DNA of 64,000 nucleotides from Marinovum sp048263515 (lineage in GTDB: Bacteria > Pseudomonadota > Alphaproteobacteria > Rhodobacterales > Rhodobacteraceae), in assembly GCF_048263515.1 (NCBI RefSeq), contig NZ_JBLXEC010000004.1:124001-188000 (forward strand). The letters are read 5' to 3'. Positions 16,672 to 26,500 of this stretch are shown here, one piece after another. Position 1 is the first letter of the stretch; each line of letters starts with the position of its first letter. The notes beneath the pieces were generated by a model, which was not told the DNA's origin, did not search any database, and was given only the letters and a program-made list of their open reading frames with translations. Both the position numbers and the translations under genes were made by a program.

Positions 16672-17709
16672 TTGCGATACGGCGCAGCGGCGGCTGTCTT
16701 CGGTCTGATCCTCGGCACCGGCGCGGCGCAGGCCGGCTGCAACGAAACGCGGCAGGTCGAGGTCGGCGATACCTTCTTTTCGCTAGCGAAGGAGAGCTAC
16801 GGCGACCACGAGCAATGGACGCTGATCTATTATGCCAACCAGGCGCTGCTCGAGGACAACACCTTCAAGCTGGTGCCGGGCACCGAAATCTACGTGCCCT
16901 GCGCGCCGGGGCAGGCAGCGCCCGTCACAGAGGATGCGACGCCGCTGCAACGCCCCGATGCCGAGATGGTGCTGCTGACCGGCTCGAACTACGCGCCCTT
17001 TACCGACACCGACTGGCCCGGCCAGGGCATGGCGACCGAACTGGTCAACGCCGCGCTGGAAAGCGCGCCCGCGCCGGTGCCTTATGCCATCGTCTGGGAG
17101 GATGACTGGTCGAAACACCTGTTTCCGCTGCTCGATGACAAGCAGGTGGACATGGGCTTTCCCTGGCTCAAGCCCGACTGCGCGGCCACGCCCGACAACG
17201 AACGTTGCGCCAATTTCCATTTCTCCGATCCGTTGGTCGAGATCCTGATCATGCTCTTCGTGCGGGCGGATGACAGCTTCGACTTTGCCGACGACGCCGA
17301 CATCCTTGGCAAAACGCTCTGCCGGCCCAAGGGCTATTTCACCCATGATCTCGACCGTGACGGCCGCAACTGGCTGAGCCAAGGGCTGATCACCCTGGTC
17401 CGGGCCGAGAGCCCGCAGGCCTGTTTCGATCTGCTCACCGCCGGCACGGTCGATGCGGTGACAGTGAACGTCTTTCTCGGCGCCAATACGCTCGATGCCA
17501 TGGGGCTGCGCGGCAAGGTGGTGCCGCTGGAACGCCCGCTGTCGACCGAGGGGCTGCATGTGGTGATCTCCAAGACCCATTGGCGCGGCACGACCTTTCT
17601 CTACCGGGTGAACGCCGGGCTGGCGGCGCTGAAGGAGAGCGCGCGCTACAACGAGATCGTGGCGCGGCACCTGGCGGTGTTCTGGGACCGGATGCAGCAA
17701 GGCTCCTGA
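16672..17709 (+). CDS. LysM domain fused to a solute-binding-protein domain (second paralogue)
   Basis: A 345-aa secreted protein. The start is a TTG at 16672 with AGGCGG just upstream; it begins with a signal peptide MRYGAAAAVFGLILGTGAAQA. A LysM-like domain (residues ~27-75, RQVEVGDTFFSLAKESYGD, PGTEIYVPC) precedes an SBP_bac_3-type domain from about residue 100 (VLLTGSNYAPFTDTDWPGQGMATELV). It shares with the upstream gene the shared pattern FPW[IL][RK]P-C, the FxSDPxxE block and the C-terminal helix, so the two arose by tandem duplication. Probably one operon; partner unknown. Confidence 0.8.
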   Translation: MRYGAAAAVFGLILGTGAAQAGCNETRQVEVGDTFFSLAKESYGDHEQWTLIYYANQALLEDNTFKLVPGTEIYVPCAPGQAAPVTEDATPLQRPDAEMVLLTGSNYAPFTDTDWPGQGMATELVNAALESAPAPVPYAIVWEDDWSKHLFPLLDDKQVDMGFPWLKPDCAATPDNERCANFHFSDPLVEILIMLFVRADDSFDFADDADILGKTLCRPKGYFTHDLDRDGRNWLSQGLITLVRAESPQACFDLLTAGTVDAVTVNVFLGANTLDAMGLRGKVVPLERPLSTEGLHVVISKTHWRGTTFLYRVNAGLAALKESARYNEIVARHLAVFWDRMQQGS

Positions 17710-17848
17710 CCCCGGGGATCGGCGAAAGCCCACCTGTGGCGGGGCCGACCGGCGATTCCCCGCTGTCATTCGCGGCGCGTTGCGATAGGCTCTGCCCGGG
17801 ACCTCGCGGCCAACGCGGGGCGGATATGAGAGAGCAGGGGCCCAAGCA

Positions 17849-18559
17849 ATGCGTGAACCGCTCGTATTATTGCCGGGATTCATGTGTGACGCGCGGGTCT
17901 TCGGACCGCAGGTCGCGGCGCTGAGCTATGACACGCCGGTGATGCTGGCCCCGGTCACCCAGGGCGAACGCATCGAAGAGATCGCCTCGGCCATCCTGAC
18001 CGCCGCCCCGGCCAAATTCGGCGTCGCCGGCATGGGATTTGGCGGCGTGGTGGCGATGGAGCTGATGCGCCGCGCGCCCGAGCGGGTCACGCGCATCGCC
18101 CTTATCGACGCCTCGCCGCTGGCCGAGACACCGCAGGACGCCTCGGCGCGCGAAGCCCGGATCATCCGCGCCCGCACCGGGCGGCTGCGCGAGGTGCTGC
18201 AGGAGGACCTTTCGACCGCCGGTCTCGCCGTGTCGCCCTATCGCAGCGATGTCATGGCGCTGGCGCTCGACATGGGGATGCACCTGGGCGCCGATATCTA
18301 CACGCGGCAAAGCCGGGCAATGATGCGGCGCAAGGACCAGCAGGCGGTGATGCGGAAATGCAAGGTGCCGGCGCTGATCCTCTGCGGGGCCGAGAACGCG
18401 GCGCTGCCGGTGAAACGCCACCAGTTCCTGGCGACGCTGATCCCCTATGCCAAGCTCGAGGTGATCGAAGGCGCCGGTCACATGGCGGCGCTGGAACAGC
18501 CCGAAGCGGTGATCAATGCGCTCAGGGCCTGGCAGCGGCAACCCTTCGTGCTGCAATAG
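17849..18559 (+). CDS. Alpha/beta-hydrolase-fold protein lacking the nucleophilic serine
   Basis: A 236-aa protein with the hydrolase layout: VLLPGFMCDARVF (HG-type oxyanion loop), the nucleophile elbow, RIALIDASPL, and a C-terminal EGAGHMAALEQPEAV carrying the catalytic-type His. At the elbow, where GxSxG is expected, residues 61-65 read G-M-G-F-G: the codon for residue 63 is GGA, glycine, so the serine is absent. It may therefore be a non-hydrolytic member (binding or lyase-like role) or a pseudoenzyme. It converges with the MgtC gene, their stops 1 nt apart. Confidence 0.8.
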   Translation: MREPLVLLPGFMCDARVFGPQVAALSYDTPVMLAPVTQGERIEEIASAILTAAPAKFGVAGMGFGGVVAMELMRRAPERVTRIALIDASPLAETPQDASAREARIIRARTGRLREVLQEDLSTAGLAVSPYRSDVMALALDMGMHLGADIYTRQSRAMMRRKDQQAVMRKCKVPALILCGAENAALPVKRHQFLATLIPYAKLEVIEGAGHMAALEQPEAVINALRAWQRQPFVLQ

Positions 18560-18560
18560 A

Positions 18561-19022
18561 TCAGGTGTCGGGGCTGGTGCCCTTGTCGAAATCACTGCCG
18601 TTGCGCGCCTCGGCGACGACGGTCAGAATCAGCGTCGCGGCGATGGCGATGACGGCGGATTCGATCAGCAGGCCAAAGCCCACGCCGATGCCCACCACGC
18701 CCACCAGCCAGATCGCCGAGCCCGAGGCCACGCCGCGCAGCCGGCCGGTCTCGTTGCGGCTGATGATGGCGCCGGCGCCGAGAAAGCCGATGCCGCCGAC
18801 GATGCCCTGTACCGCGCGCGACAGGTCGAAGGCGAGGCCGTCAACCTCGGCCTTGGCCGCCATGTTGATCGACATCATGCAGACCGCCGCCGCGCCGAGC
18901 GACACCAGCATGTAGGCCCGCAGGCCCAGCGGTTTGCGCTTGATCTCGCGGTCAATGCCGATGATGCCGCCGAGGATCACCGCGACGGCAGCGCGCAACA
19001 GGAAGGTCTGGGTGTCGATCAT
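18561..19022 (-). CDS. MgtC/SapB-family membrane protein
   Basis: A 153-aa integral membrane protein with four to five hydrophobic helices. The conserved stretch GIIGIDREIKRKPLGLRAYMLVSLGAA (about residues 19-45, with the D-R-E motif) and GIVGGIGFLGAGAII (about 72-86) define the family. MgtC in Salmonella modulates the F-ATPase and supports growth at low magnesium; the role of short homologues elsewhere is not settled. It stands alone. A segment of charged residues (DFDKGTSPDT) ends the protein. Confidence 0.9.
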   Translation of the reverse strand: MIDTQTFLLRAAVAVILGGIIGIDREIKRKPLGLRAYMLVSLGAAAVCMMSINMAAKAEVDGLAFDLSRAVQGIVGGIGFLGAGAIISRNETGRLRGVASGSAIWLVGVVGIGVGFGLLIESAVIAIAATLILTVVAEARNGSDFDKGTSPDT

Positions 19023-19101
19023 CTGGCTTTTCCGGCTGGTTCTGGACGGGTCATGACCAGTCTAACACCCGAAAAGCGCTTTGGGTCCGAGAAATCGCGG
19101 C

Positions 19102-19458
19102 TCAGACCAGACCGGCGGCCTCGAGATAGGTGCGCACGGCGGTCTGCACGTGGCGAAATCGGTCGCCGCCCAGATGCTTGCCGCCGTACCAGCGGGTGAC
19201 CACGACCAGGTGATTGCAGATCTCGTCGCGTTCGAGCATGCGCAGGATCACGTTGCCGGCGCCGCTTTCTCCGTCATCGGCCTTGATCGGCGTCTCGCCC
19301 AGCAGCAACCCCCAGGTGTTATGGGTGGCCTTGGCGAACTTCTTGTTCGTCTTCAGCGCCTTGAGCAGCGCCTTTGCCTCCTGCTCGGAACGGCAGGGCG
19401 CGCCCGAGACCGCGTATTTCGAGCCCTTGTCGGTGAGGATATTGTCGAGCGTCAACAT
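19102..19458 (-). CDS. Short IMPACT-domain protein (YigZ-like N-terminal domain)
   Basis: A 118-aa protein. DDGESGAGNVILRML and HLVVVTRWYGGKHLGGDRF match the IMPACT/YigZ UPF0029 domain, whose proteins are linked in yeast and animals to GCN1/GCN2 regulation and whose bacterial function is unknown. The ATG at 19458 gives a protein limited to this domain; full-length YigZ is ~200 aa and has a second, EF-G-like domain that is missing here. The frame continues upstream without stops but reads through a long hairpin at 19562-19624, so the longer version is not supported. Confidence 0.75.
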   Translation of the reverse strand: MLTLDNILTDKGSKYAVSGAPCRSEQEAKALLKALKTNKKFAKATHNTWGLLLGETPIKADDGESGAGNVILRMLERDEICNHLVVVTRWYGGKHLGGDRFRHVQTAVRTYLEAAGLV

Positions 19459-19561
19459 GGGCGATCCGTGCGGGGTTCGAAGGCAAAATGTCGAGGGGCA
19501 GGCCGCCCGTGTCACCGCGGCCGCCCTGTTCTTGACCCGAGCGGCCCGTGTCATGGATGGC

Positions 19562-19624
19562 ACTGGCGTATTTGCCGAAGAGAAGAAGGCCCTGCTGCTT
19601 CTTCTCTTTCCAAAATACGCCAGT
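19562..19624. repeat. Long near-perfect inverted repeat, 27-nt arms
   Basis: Arms 19562-19588 and 19598-19624 flank the 9-nt loop GCCCTGCTG. The left arm begins ACTGGCGTATTT and ends AGAGAAGAAG; the right arm is its complement apart from three or four mismatches near the middle. It lies between the M3 peptidase (ending at 19699 on the minus strand) and the IMPACT gene (starting at 19458), so it is transcribed from the peptidase side. It has no T-run. It may stabilise the 3' end of that mRNA. AT-rich arms stand out against the GC-rich surroundings. It is probably a dispersed intergenic element of Rhodobacterales; no other copy is seen here. Confidence 0.85.
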
Positions 19625-19698
19625 GCAAGGCCGGCCAAGGGCGCGGCGGTCGTGAGGGTCACCGAGTTTGCGACACCCGAGTGACCCACCGCACCTTG

Positions 19699-21519
19699 TC
19701 AGTCTTCCATCGCTTCCAGTTCGTCGATGAAGCCTTCGATCATCGACAGGCCCTTGTCCCAGAAGGCCGGGTCCGAGGCGTCGAGGCCGAAGGGGGCGAG
19801 CAGCTCCTTGTGGTGCTTGGAGCCGCCGGCCTTGAGCATGTCGAAGTATTTCTCCTGAAAACCCTCGGGCGCGGCCTCGTAGGCGGCATAAAGCGCGTTC
19901 ACCAAGCCATCGCCGAAGGCATAGGCATAGACGTAGAAGGGCGAATGCACGAAATGCGGGATATAGGCCCAGAAGGTCTCGTAGCCCTCCATGAAGTCGA
20001 AGACCGGCCCCAGGCTCTCGGCCTGCACCGACATCCAGAGCGCGTTGATATCCTCTGGCGTCAGCTCGCCGCCGCGACGGGCGTCGTGCAGCTTGCACTC
20101 GAAATCGTAGAAGGCGATCTGCCGGACCACGGTGTTGATCATGTCCTCGACCTTGCCGGCGAGGAGGATCTTGCGGGCTTCCTTGGTCTCGGCCTTTTCA
20201 AGCATTTTGCGGAAGGTCAGCATCTCGCCGAAGACGCTCGCTGTCTCGGCCAGGGTCAGCGGGGTCGAGGACAGCATCTCGCCCTGATCCGCCGCCAGCC
20301 GCTGGTGCACGCCGTGGCCCAGCTCATGCGCGAGCGTCATCACGTCGCGCGGTTTGCCGAGGTAGTTGAGCATGACGTAGGGGTGAACATCGGTGACCGT
20401 GGGGTGGGCAAAGGCGCCGGGCGCCTTGCCGGGCTTGACCCCGGCGTCGATCCAGCCGTCGGTGAAGAAGGGCTCTGACAGCTCGGCCATGCGCGGATCA
20501 AACCCGGCATAGGCCTCCTGCACAATCTCGCGCGCCTCGTCCCAGCCGACAATCCTGGTCTCTTCCATCGGCAGCGGCGCATTGCGGTCCCAGACCTGCA
20601 TGCGGTCGAGCCCCAGCCATTTTGCCTTGAGCGCGTAGTAGCGGTGCGACAGGCGTGGGTAGGCGGCGACAACCGCATTGCGTAGCGCCTCGACGACCTC
20701 GGGTTCCACGTCGTTCGACAGGTGCCGACCGGCCTGAGGCGAGGGCATCTTGCGCCAGCGGTCGATAACCTCTTTCTCTTTCGCCTGCGTGTTGTGGACG
20801 CGGGCGAAAATCTTGATGTTGTCCTCGAAGACGCGCGCCAGTTCACGGCTGGCGGCCTCGCGCTTGGACCGGTCCTGTTCGGTCAGCAGGTTGAGCGTCG
20901 CCTCGATGCCCATCTCTTCGCCGTCGACCTCGAATTGCAGCCCGGCGATGGTCTCGTCAAAGAGCCGCTCCCAGGCGTCTCCGACAACGCCGAGATCATG
21001 CAGAAATTTTTCCAGCTCGTCGGAGAGCTGGTGATCCTTCATCGCGCGGATGCGGCGGAAGACCGGGGCATAGCGGGCGAGATCGCGGTTCTGGTCCAGC
21101 AACCCGGCGAGGTGATCATCCTCGAGTCGGTTGAGTTCCAGCGTGAAGAACACCAGCGGGGTGGTGTAGTCGGTGATCTTTTCCTGGCAATCCGACATGA
21201 ACTTGGCGCGCCCGCCATCAGTGGTCTGCTGGTAATAGCGCAGCCCTGCAAAGGACATGATGCGGCCGGCGATCGCGCTGATCTTTTCGTTGCGCTGGAC
21301 GCAGGTCAGGAACTCCTCTGCCGAGAGCGTGGCGAGCTTGCCTTCGTAGTCCGCGGCAAAGGCGGCGCATTCCTTTTCGAGCCAGTCGAGGTCGCGCGCC
21401 AGTTCCGGGGCGTCTTCGGAGGCATAGAGATCGGTCAGGTCCCATTCGGGCAGATTTCCGAGGTCGCGCGCGCCGCCGCCTGCTTGGGCGTCACGGACGG
21501 GAAAGGGGAGGTGCAGCAT
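19699..21519 (-). CDS. pepF: M3-family oligoendopeptidase F
   Basis: A 606-aa cytosolic zinc metallopeptidase. The HExxH motif is HELGH within TLAHELGHGVHQRLA (about residues 385-400), with the third ligand Glu in LAETASVFGEM. The N-terminal PepF domain (about 110-180) and YGHNFVHS-like IPHFVHSPFYVYAYAFG near residue 520 are typical of the family. The enzyme cleaves 7- to 17-residue peptides. ATG 21519 is chosen over a possible start at 21570; GAAGG lies just upstream. Monocistronic on the minus strand. Confidence 0.95.
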   Translation of the reverse strand: MLHLPFPVRDAQAGGGARDLGNLPEWDLTDLYASEDAPELARDLDWLEKECAAFAADYEGKLATLSAEEFLTCVQRNEKISAIAGRIMSFAGLRYYQQTTDGGRAKFMSDCQEKITDYTTPLVFFTLELNRLEDDHLAGLLDQNRDLARYAPVFRRIRAMKDHQLSDELEKFLHDLGVVGDAWERLFDETIAGLQFEVDGEEMGIEATLNLLTEQDRSKREAASRELARVFEDNIKIFARVHNTQAKEKEVIDRWRKMPSPQAGRHLSNDVEPEVVEALRNAVVAAYPRLSHRYYALKAKWLGLDRMQVWDRNAPLPMEETRIVGWDEAREIVQEAYAGFDPRMAELSEPFFTDGWIDAGVKPGKAPGAFAHPTVTDVHPYVMLNYLGKPRDVMTLAHELGHGVHQRLAADQGEMLSSTPLTLAETASVFGEMLTFRKMLEKAETKEARKILLAGKVEDMINTVVRQIAFYDFECKLHDARRGGELTPEDINALWMSVQAESLGPVFDFMEGYETFWAYIPHFVHSPFYVYAYAFGDGLVNALYAAYEAAPEGFQEKYFDMLKAGGSKHHKELLAPFGLDASDPAFWDKGLSMIEGFIDELEAMED

Positions 21520-21614
21520 GAAATAGGCCTTCTGTTCTGGTTGGACACAGATAAGCCCGGCAGGGTGCAAGGTTCAAGGGAAGCTGGCGGCGCTGGCCCG
21601 GCGTCAGCCTGCCC

Positions 21615-22586
21615 TCAGGCGGTGGCGGCCCGGGGTTTGGCCAGCAAGGTCTCCTCGAAATGGTGGCAGGTGACCTCGAAGATATGCTGCCGTGTGGCGG
21701 CATCCTCCATCAGCACCTCGTGCTCGCCGCCTTCGATCACCTCGAGCCGGCCCTGCGGCCAGTTGGCCATGCGGCTGTGGATTTCCGGCACGCTGACGAT
21801 GCGTTCGTTGCTGCCGAGGAATGTGACGCAGGGCAGTTTCGGCGGCGGCAGGGTGGCCAGGGCGCGGCATTCGCGCAGCGCCTCGTGCAGCCAATGCAGC
21901 GAGGGGCCGCCCAGTTGCAGCTCGGGGTGCTCCAGCACCTGCCCGCGCATGTAGTCGAACATTTCGGGGTCGCGGGTGAGCACGTTGTCCTCGAAGGGCG
22001 CAGTGGCGACATAGCTCGCCGATCCGGTCGAGGGCGCGTAGAAATGTGAAAAGCCCAGCTTGCGGCTGGTCCAGCCCATGGCCCAGGCGGCGGGGCGCAC
22101 GGCGCCGGCGATGCGGATGCCCCACATCGGCCCGGTAAAGACCGCGCCCCTCACCGGCAGACCGTTGTAGAGCGCCCGAAGGCCGATGCAGCCGCCCATG
22201 GAATGGCCCAGCAGGAACAGGGGCTTGGGCAGGCTCAGCTGGGGCAGGGCGTCCAGCACGGCACGCACGTCGCGCTGGTAATCGTCGAAGACGTCGACAT
22301 GGCCGACGCGTGCATCAGGCAGCAGCCGGTCGGCCAGCCCCTGGCCGCGCCAGTCGACGGCAACGACCTCGTAGCCCAAGGCAGAAAGGTCGCTCGCCAG
22401 CAGCCCGTATTTCTCGACATATTCGGTACGACCGGGAAAGATCAGGAAGCTTCCCTGCGGCTTGGCCGCGGTCGGCCAATGGCCAATGCGAATGCGCTTG
22501 CCGTCCTCGGTCGTCAGCCAGAAGCAGCGCCCGCCCTTGGGGCCGCGCGCCATGTCTTCGAAATAGGGCGCTGGCGAGAGGGTCAT
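21615..22586 (-). CDS. Alpha/beta hydrolase of the monoglyceride lipase / lysophospholipase type
   Basis: A 323-aa protein of the hydrolase_4 (serine aminopeptidase S33) type. Nucleophile elbow GHSMGG (about residues 138-143), upstream VDWRGQGLADRLL, and C-terminal EGGEHEVLMED supply Ser, Asp and His. E. coli PldB (lysophospholipase L2) is the closest named type. Its start ATG overlaps the stop of the SCP2 gene by 1 nt (TGATG), so translation is coupled. Lipid substrate is likely, since the paired gene is a sterol-carrier-like protein. Confidence 0.85.
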   Translation of the reverse strand: MTLSPAPYFEDMARGPKGGRCFWLTTEDGKRIRIGHWPTAAKPQGSFLIFPGRTEYVEKYGLLASDLSALGYEVVAVDWRGQGLADRLLPDARVGHVDVFDDYQRDVRAVLDALPQLSLPKPLFLLGHSMGGCIGLRALYNGLPVRGAVFTGPMWGIRIAGAVRPAAWAMGWTSRKLGFSHFYAPSTGSASYVATAPFEDNVLTRDPEMFDYMRGQVLEHPELQLGGPSLHWLHEALRECRALATLPPPKLPCVTFLGSNERIVSVPEIHSRMANWPQGRLEVIEGGEHEVLMEDAATRQHIFEVTCHHFEETLLAKPRAATA

Positions 22587-22879
22587 CAGGAGAGCGCCTG
22601 ACCCAGCTTCATCGCGGTGCCCATGTCGCCATCCACGGCGAGTTTGCCCGACATGAAGGCGGCGGTGGGGTCGAGATCGCCCGACAGGATCGACTCGAAG
22701 GTATCGGCATCGGCGGTCATCGTGACCTCGGCCTCGTCGTCGCCGGCGCGCGCGCCATCACCGTCGACCATGATCGCGCCTTCGTCTTCGATGACGAACT
22801 TGGCGACACCGTCGAATCCACCGTCGATCTTTGCATTGAGGGCCTTCACGGCCTCGGCAACCACGTCACTCATTTGCAC
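22586..22879 (-). CDS. SCP2-type sterol/lipid-carrier domain protein
   Basis: A 97-aa protein consisting of one SCP2 domain: MQMSDVVAEAVKALNAKID, then VAKFVIEDEGAIMVDGDG, and the C-terminal LSGDLDPTAAFMSGKLAVDGDMGTAM(KL) block that identifies the family. SCP2 proteins bind lipids or fatty acyl groups. It is the first gene of a two-gene operon with the downstream lysophospholipase-like hydrolase and is divergent from the TPR protein gene, which starts 58 nt away. Confidence 0.9.
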   Translation of the reverse strand: MQMSDVVAEAVKALNAKIDGGFDGVAKFVIEDEGAIMVDGDGARAGDDEAEVTMTADADTFESILSGDLDPTAAFMSGKLAVDGDMGTAMKLGQALS

Positions 22880-22937
22880 GCTCCTTTGTCTGATCGCGGG
22901 TGGTATTCCGGGCCCGCTGCGCTACATTACTGGCACT

Positions 22938-23498
22938 ATGGTCACGATCAGACAGCACATCAAATGTAGCGTTGCGGCATTTCTCATCCTAGTCACGTAT
23001 TCCCTACCGTCGGGTGTACGCGCCCAGGATGTCGAGAGCCTGTTGCAGCAGCTGCGCGAGGCCGAACCGGCCGAGGCCGGGCGGCTGGTCAGTGATATCA
23101 GCCGCGAATGGTCAAAAAGCGGGTCGGCGGCGATGGACCTGCTGCTCAAGCGTGGCCGCGATGCGATGGATGTCGAGGATCTCGAGGCCGCGACCGAGCA
23201 TTTCACCGCGCTGATCGACCATGCGCCGGGCTTTGCCGAGGGGTATCACATGCGGGCCATGGCCTATTTCAACGCCGGCAGGATCGGTCCGGCGCTGGGG
23301 GATCTGGAGATGGCCCTGCGGCTCAATCCCGATCACTTCGGCGCGCTGCGCGGGCTCGCGGTGATCTTCGAGACGCTGGGCGAGGAAGACCGGGCGCTGC
23401 GCGGCTACGAAATGGTGCTCGCGCTCAACCCCCACGACGCCGAGGCACAAAGCGGCGTCGAGCGTCTGCTGGTTGCCGCCCGCGGCCGCGAAATCTGA
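22938..23498 (+). CDS. Secreted TPR-repeat protein
   Basis: A 186-aa protein with a signal peptide (residues 1 to ~30, ending SLPSGVRAQD) followed by helices. About three TPR units lie between residues 60 and 175, for example AEGYHMRAMAYFNAGRIGPA and GYEMVLALNPHDAEAQS. It likely acts as a periplasmic scaffold. ATG at 22938 gives the signal peptide directly. It ends 28 nt before the helicase gene, with which it may be co-transcribed; the functional link is unclear. Confidence 0.8.
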   Translation: MVTIRQHIKCSVAAFLILVTYSLPSGVRAQDVESLLQQLREAEPAEAGRLVSDISREWSKSGSAAMDLLLKRGRDAMDVEDLEAATEHFTALIDHAPGFAEGYHMRAMAYFNAGRIGPALGDLEMALRLNPDHFGALRGLAVIFETLGEEDRALRGYEMVLALNPHDAEAQSGVERLLVAARGREI

Positions 23499-23526
23499 AC
23501 AACGAACAACCCCCGGGAGACACGGG

Positions 23527-26500
23527 ATGGCGATGGAACAGCGGACCGTAGCGGTCCTTGGGCCCACGAACACGGGCAAGACCCATTACGCCATCGAGCG
23601 GATGCTGGGCTATCGGTCCGGCATCATCGGGCTGCCCCTGCGGCTGCTCGCGCGCGAGGTCTATGACCGGATCGTCGCCATCAGAGGCCCCGGCGTGGTG
23701 GCGCTGGTCACCGGCGAAGAGCGGATCGTGCCACCGCGCGCCGCCTATTGGGTCTGCACCGTCGAGGCGATGCCCGAAGTCATGGGCACCGATTTCGTCG
23801 CCATCGACGAAATCCAGCTTTGCGCCGATCCCGAGCGCGGCCATGTCTTCACCGACCGTCTGCTGCGCATGCGCGGCACCCACGAGACGCTGTTTCTGGG
23901 CGCCGAGACCATGCGCGGGCCGATTGCGGCGCTGGTCCGGGGCGTCGAGTTCCTGCGCCGCGAGCGGATGAGCCAGCTGAGCTACATTGGTTCGAAAAAG
24001 ATAAGCCGACTGCAGGCACGCAGCGCCGTGGTCGGCTTTTCGATTGAGAATGTCTATGCGATTGCCGAGCTGCTGCGGCGCCAGAAGGGTGGTGCGGCGG
24101 TTGTCATGGGGGCTTTGTCGCCCCGAACCCGCAATGCGCAGGTCGATCTTTACCAGAACGGCGATGTCGATTTCCTTGTGGCCACCGATGCCATCGGCAT
24201 GGGGCTGAACCTCGACGTGAACCACGTGGCATTCTCCGGCTTGTCGAAGTTCGACGGCCGCCGGATGCGGCCGCTTGCCCCCAACGAACTGGCCCAGATT
24301 GCCGGGCGCGCCGGGCGCGGCATGCGCGACGGAACCTTCGGCGTGACCGGCGAGGCGCCGCCGCTCGACGAAGGCGTCGTCGATGCGATCTGCGACCACC
24401 AGTTCACCCCGCTGAAAAAGCTGCAATGGCGCAACGCGGCGCTGGAGTTCGGCAGTATCGACCGTCTGATCGCCTCGCTTGAAAAACCGCCCGAAGACCC
24501 GATCCTGCTCAAGGCGCGCGAGGCCGATGACCTGCGCACCCTGCGCACCCTGGCGCAGGACGATCTGGTCTTTGCCCGCGCGTCCAGCCCGCAGTCGGTC
24601 AAGCTGTTGTGGGACGTCTGCCGCATTCCCGACTTCCGCGGCATATCTCATGCGGAACATGCGGGGCTTCTGGGGGTTATCTTCGGCAATCTGCACGAGA
24701 GCGGAAAGGTACCCGATGACTGGCTGGCGCGACAGGTGCGACGGATCGACCGCACGGACGGCGATATCGACACATTGTCGAAACGGTTGGCATATATCCG
24801 CACTTGGACCTATGTGGCTCAACGAAAGGGTTGGGTCGCTGACGAAAGCCATTGGCGCGGGGTGACGCGCGCTGTAGAAGACAGGCTGTCGGATGCGCTG
24901 CACGACCGTCTGACCCAGAGATTTGTTGACCGCCGCACATCCGTGCTTTTGCGGCGGTTGAAACAGAAGGAGGCCCTCTTGGCCGATGTGAACGAAAACG
25001 GTGAAGTGACTGTCGAAGGTGAATTCGTCGGCCGTCTTGAGGGGTTCCGCTTCCGGCAGGACAAGGATGCAACAGGTCAGGAGGCCAAGACGCTCAAGGC
25101 GGCGTCGCTTCAGGCCCTGACCCCGCATTTCCACCTGCGGGCTGACCGGTTCTACAATGCGCCCGATACCGAGATCGACTATACCGAGCAGGGCGGCCTC
25201 ATGTGGGGCGACCAGGCGGTCGGCAAGTTGGTCAAGGGCAGCGAGCCACTGAAGCCCGAGGTCAAGGCCTTCGTCGATGACGAAGCCGGTCCGGATGTGG
25301 CGCAGAAGGTGCAGCGCCGCCTGCAGCACTTCATCGACCGCAAGATCGCCACGCTGTTCGAGCCGCTGGTCGCGCTCGGCCGCGACGAGGCGCTGAGCGG
25401 TCTGGCCAAGGGCTTTGCCTTCCAGATGGTCGAGAACTTCGGCGTGCTGCCGCGTGCCAAGGTGGCCGACGACGTCAAGGCGCTCGATCAGGATGCCCGT
25501 GGCGCGCTGCGCAAGCATGGCGTGCGCTTCGGCCAGTTCACCATCTTCATGCCGCTGCTCTTGAAACCCGCGCCGACCCGTCTGCGGCTGGTGCTCTGGT
25601 CGCTTTGGCAGGGGCTCGATGCTTTCCCCGAGGCACCGCCGCCGGGTCTGGTGACCGTGCCCTCCGATCAGGGTGCCCCCGAAGGCGCCGACACCATGTC
25701 GGGCTATCGCAAGGCCGGCGCCCGGGCGATCCGCATCGACATGCTTGAACGTCTGGCCGACATGCTGCGCGCCGAGGACACCCGCGGCGGCTTTGAAGCC
25801 AAGGCCGACATGCTGTCGATCACCGGCATGACGCTCGAGCAATTTGCCGATCTGATGCAGGGACTTGGCTACCGCGCCGAAAAGGGCGAACGCGCCAAGG
25901 TGAAGCCTGCCGACGCGGTTGTGGTGGAAGAGGCCGGTGACGAACCGGTCGCGCCCGACACCCCGGTGATGGACGTGGCCCAGCCCGAGCCAGCGCCCGG
26001 CACCGAAGCCGCGCCGCAGATCGATCCTGCGGCCGAGGCCGAGCCTGTCGAGCCCAGCGAGACACCCGACATTCCCGAGGCCACCGAGGAAGTTCCGGCG
26101 GCCATGGCCACCGACAGCACCGAGGCGGCCGCAACCGTCGCGCCCTCCGAGCTGGAAGCCAACGAAGACCCGATCCCGGTGGTCGACGAAGCGGCAGGCG
26201 AACTGGCCCCCGGCGAGACCCCCGACAAGGAAGAGGCCGGACCCGAGATGGAGGTGTTCTACACCTTCACCTGGGGTCGCAACGCGCGCGGCGACCGCAA
26301 GCCGCGGGGCGGTGCACGCGGTGAGCGCGACGGTGGCAAGCCGCAGGGCAAGGGCCGGCGCAGCGACCGTGGCGAGGGCAAGGGTAGGGGTCCCAAAGGC
26401 GCGAAGGGCAAGGGCCCGCGGCGTGAAGAGGGCGCCAAGACCTATCAGTCGCGCCCGGAAAAGAAGGACCGGATCGATCCGGACAACCCCTTTGCCGCCG

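Noticed and set aside
19102..19689. Extension of the IMPACT protein upstream to 19689
   Set aside because: The extra residues come from the 63-nt inverted repeat and lack similarity to the family.
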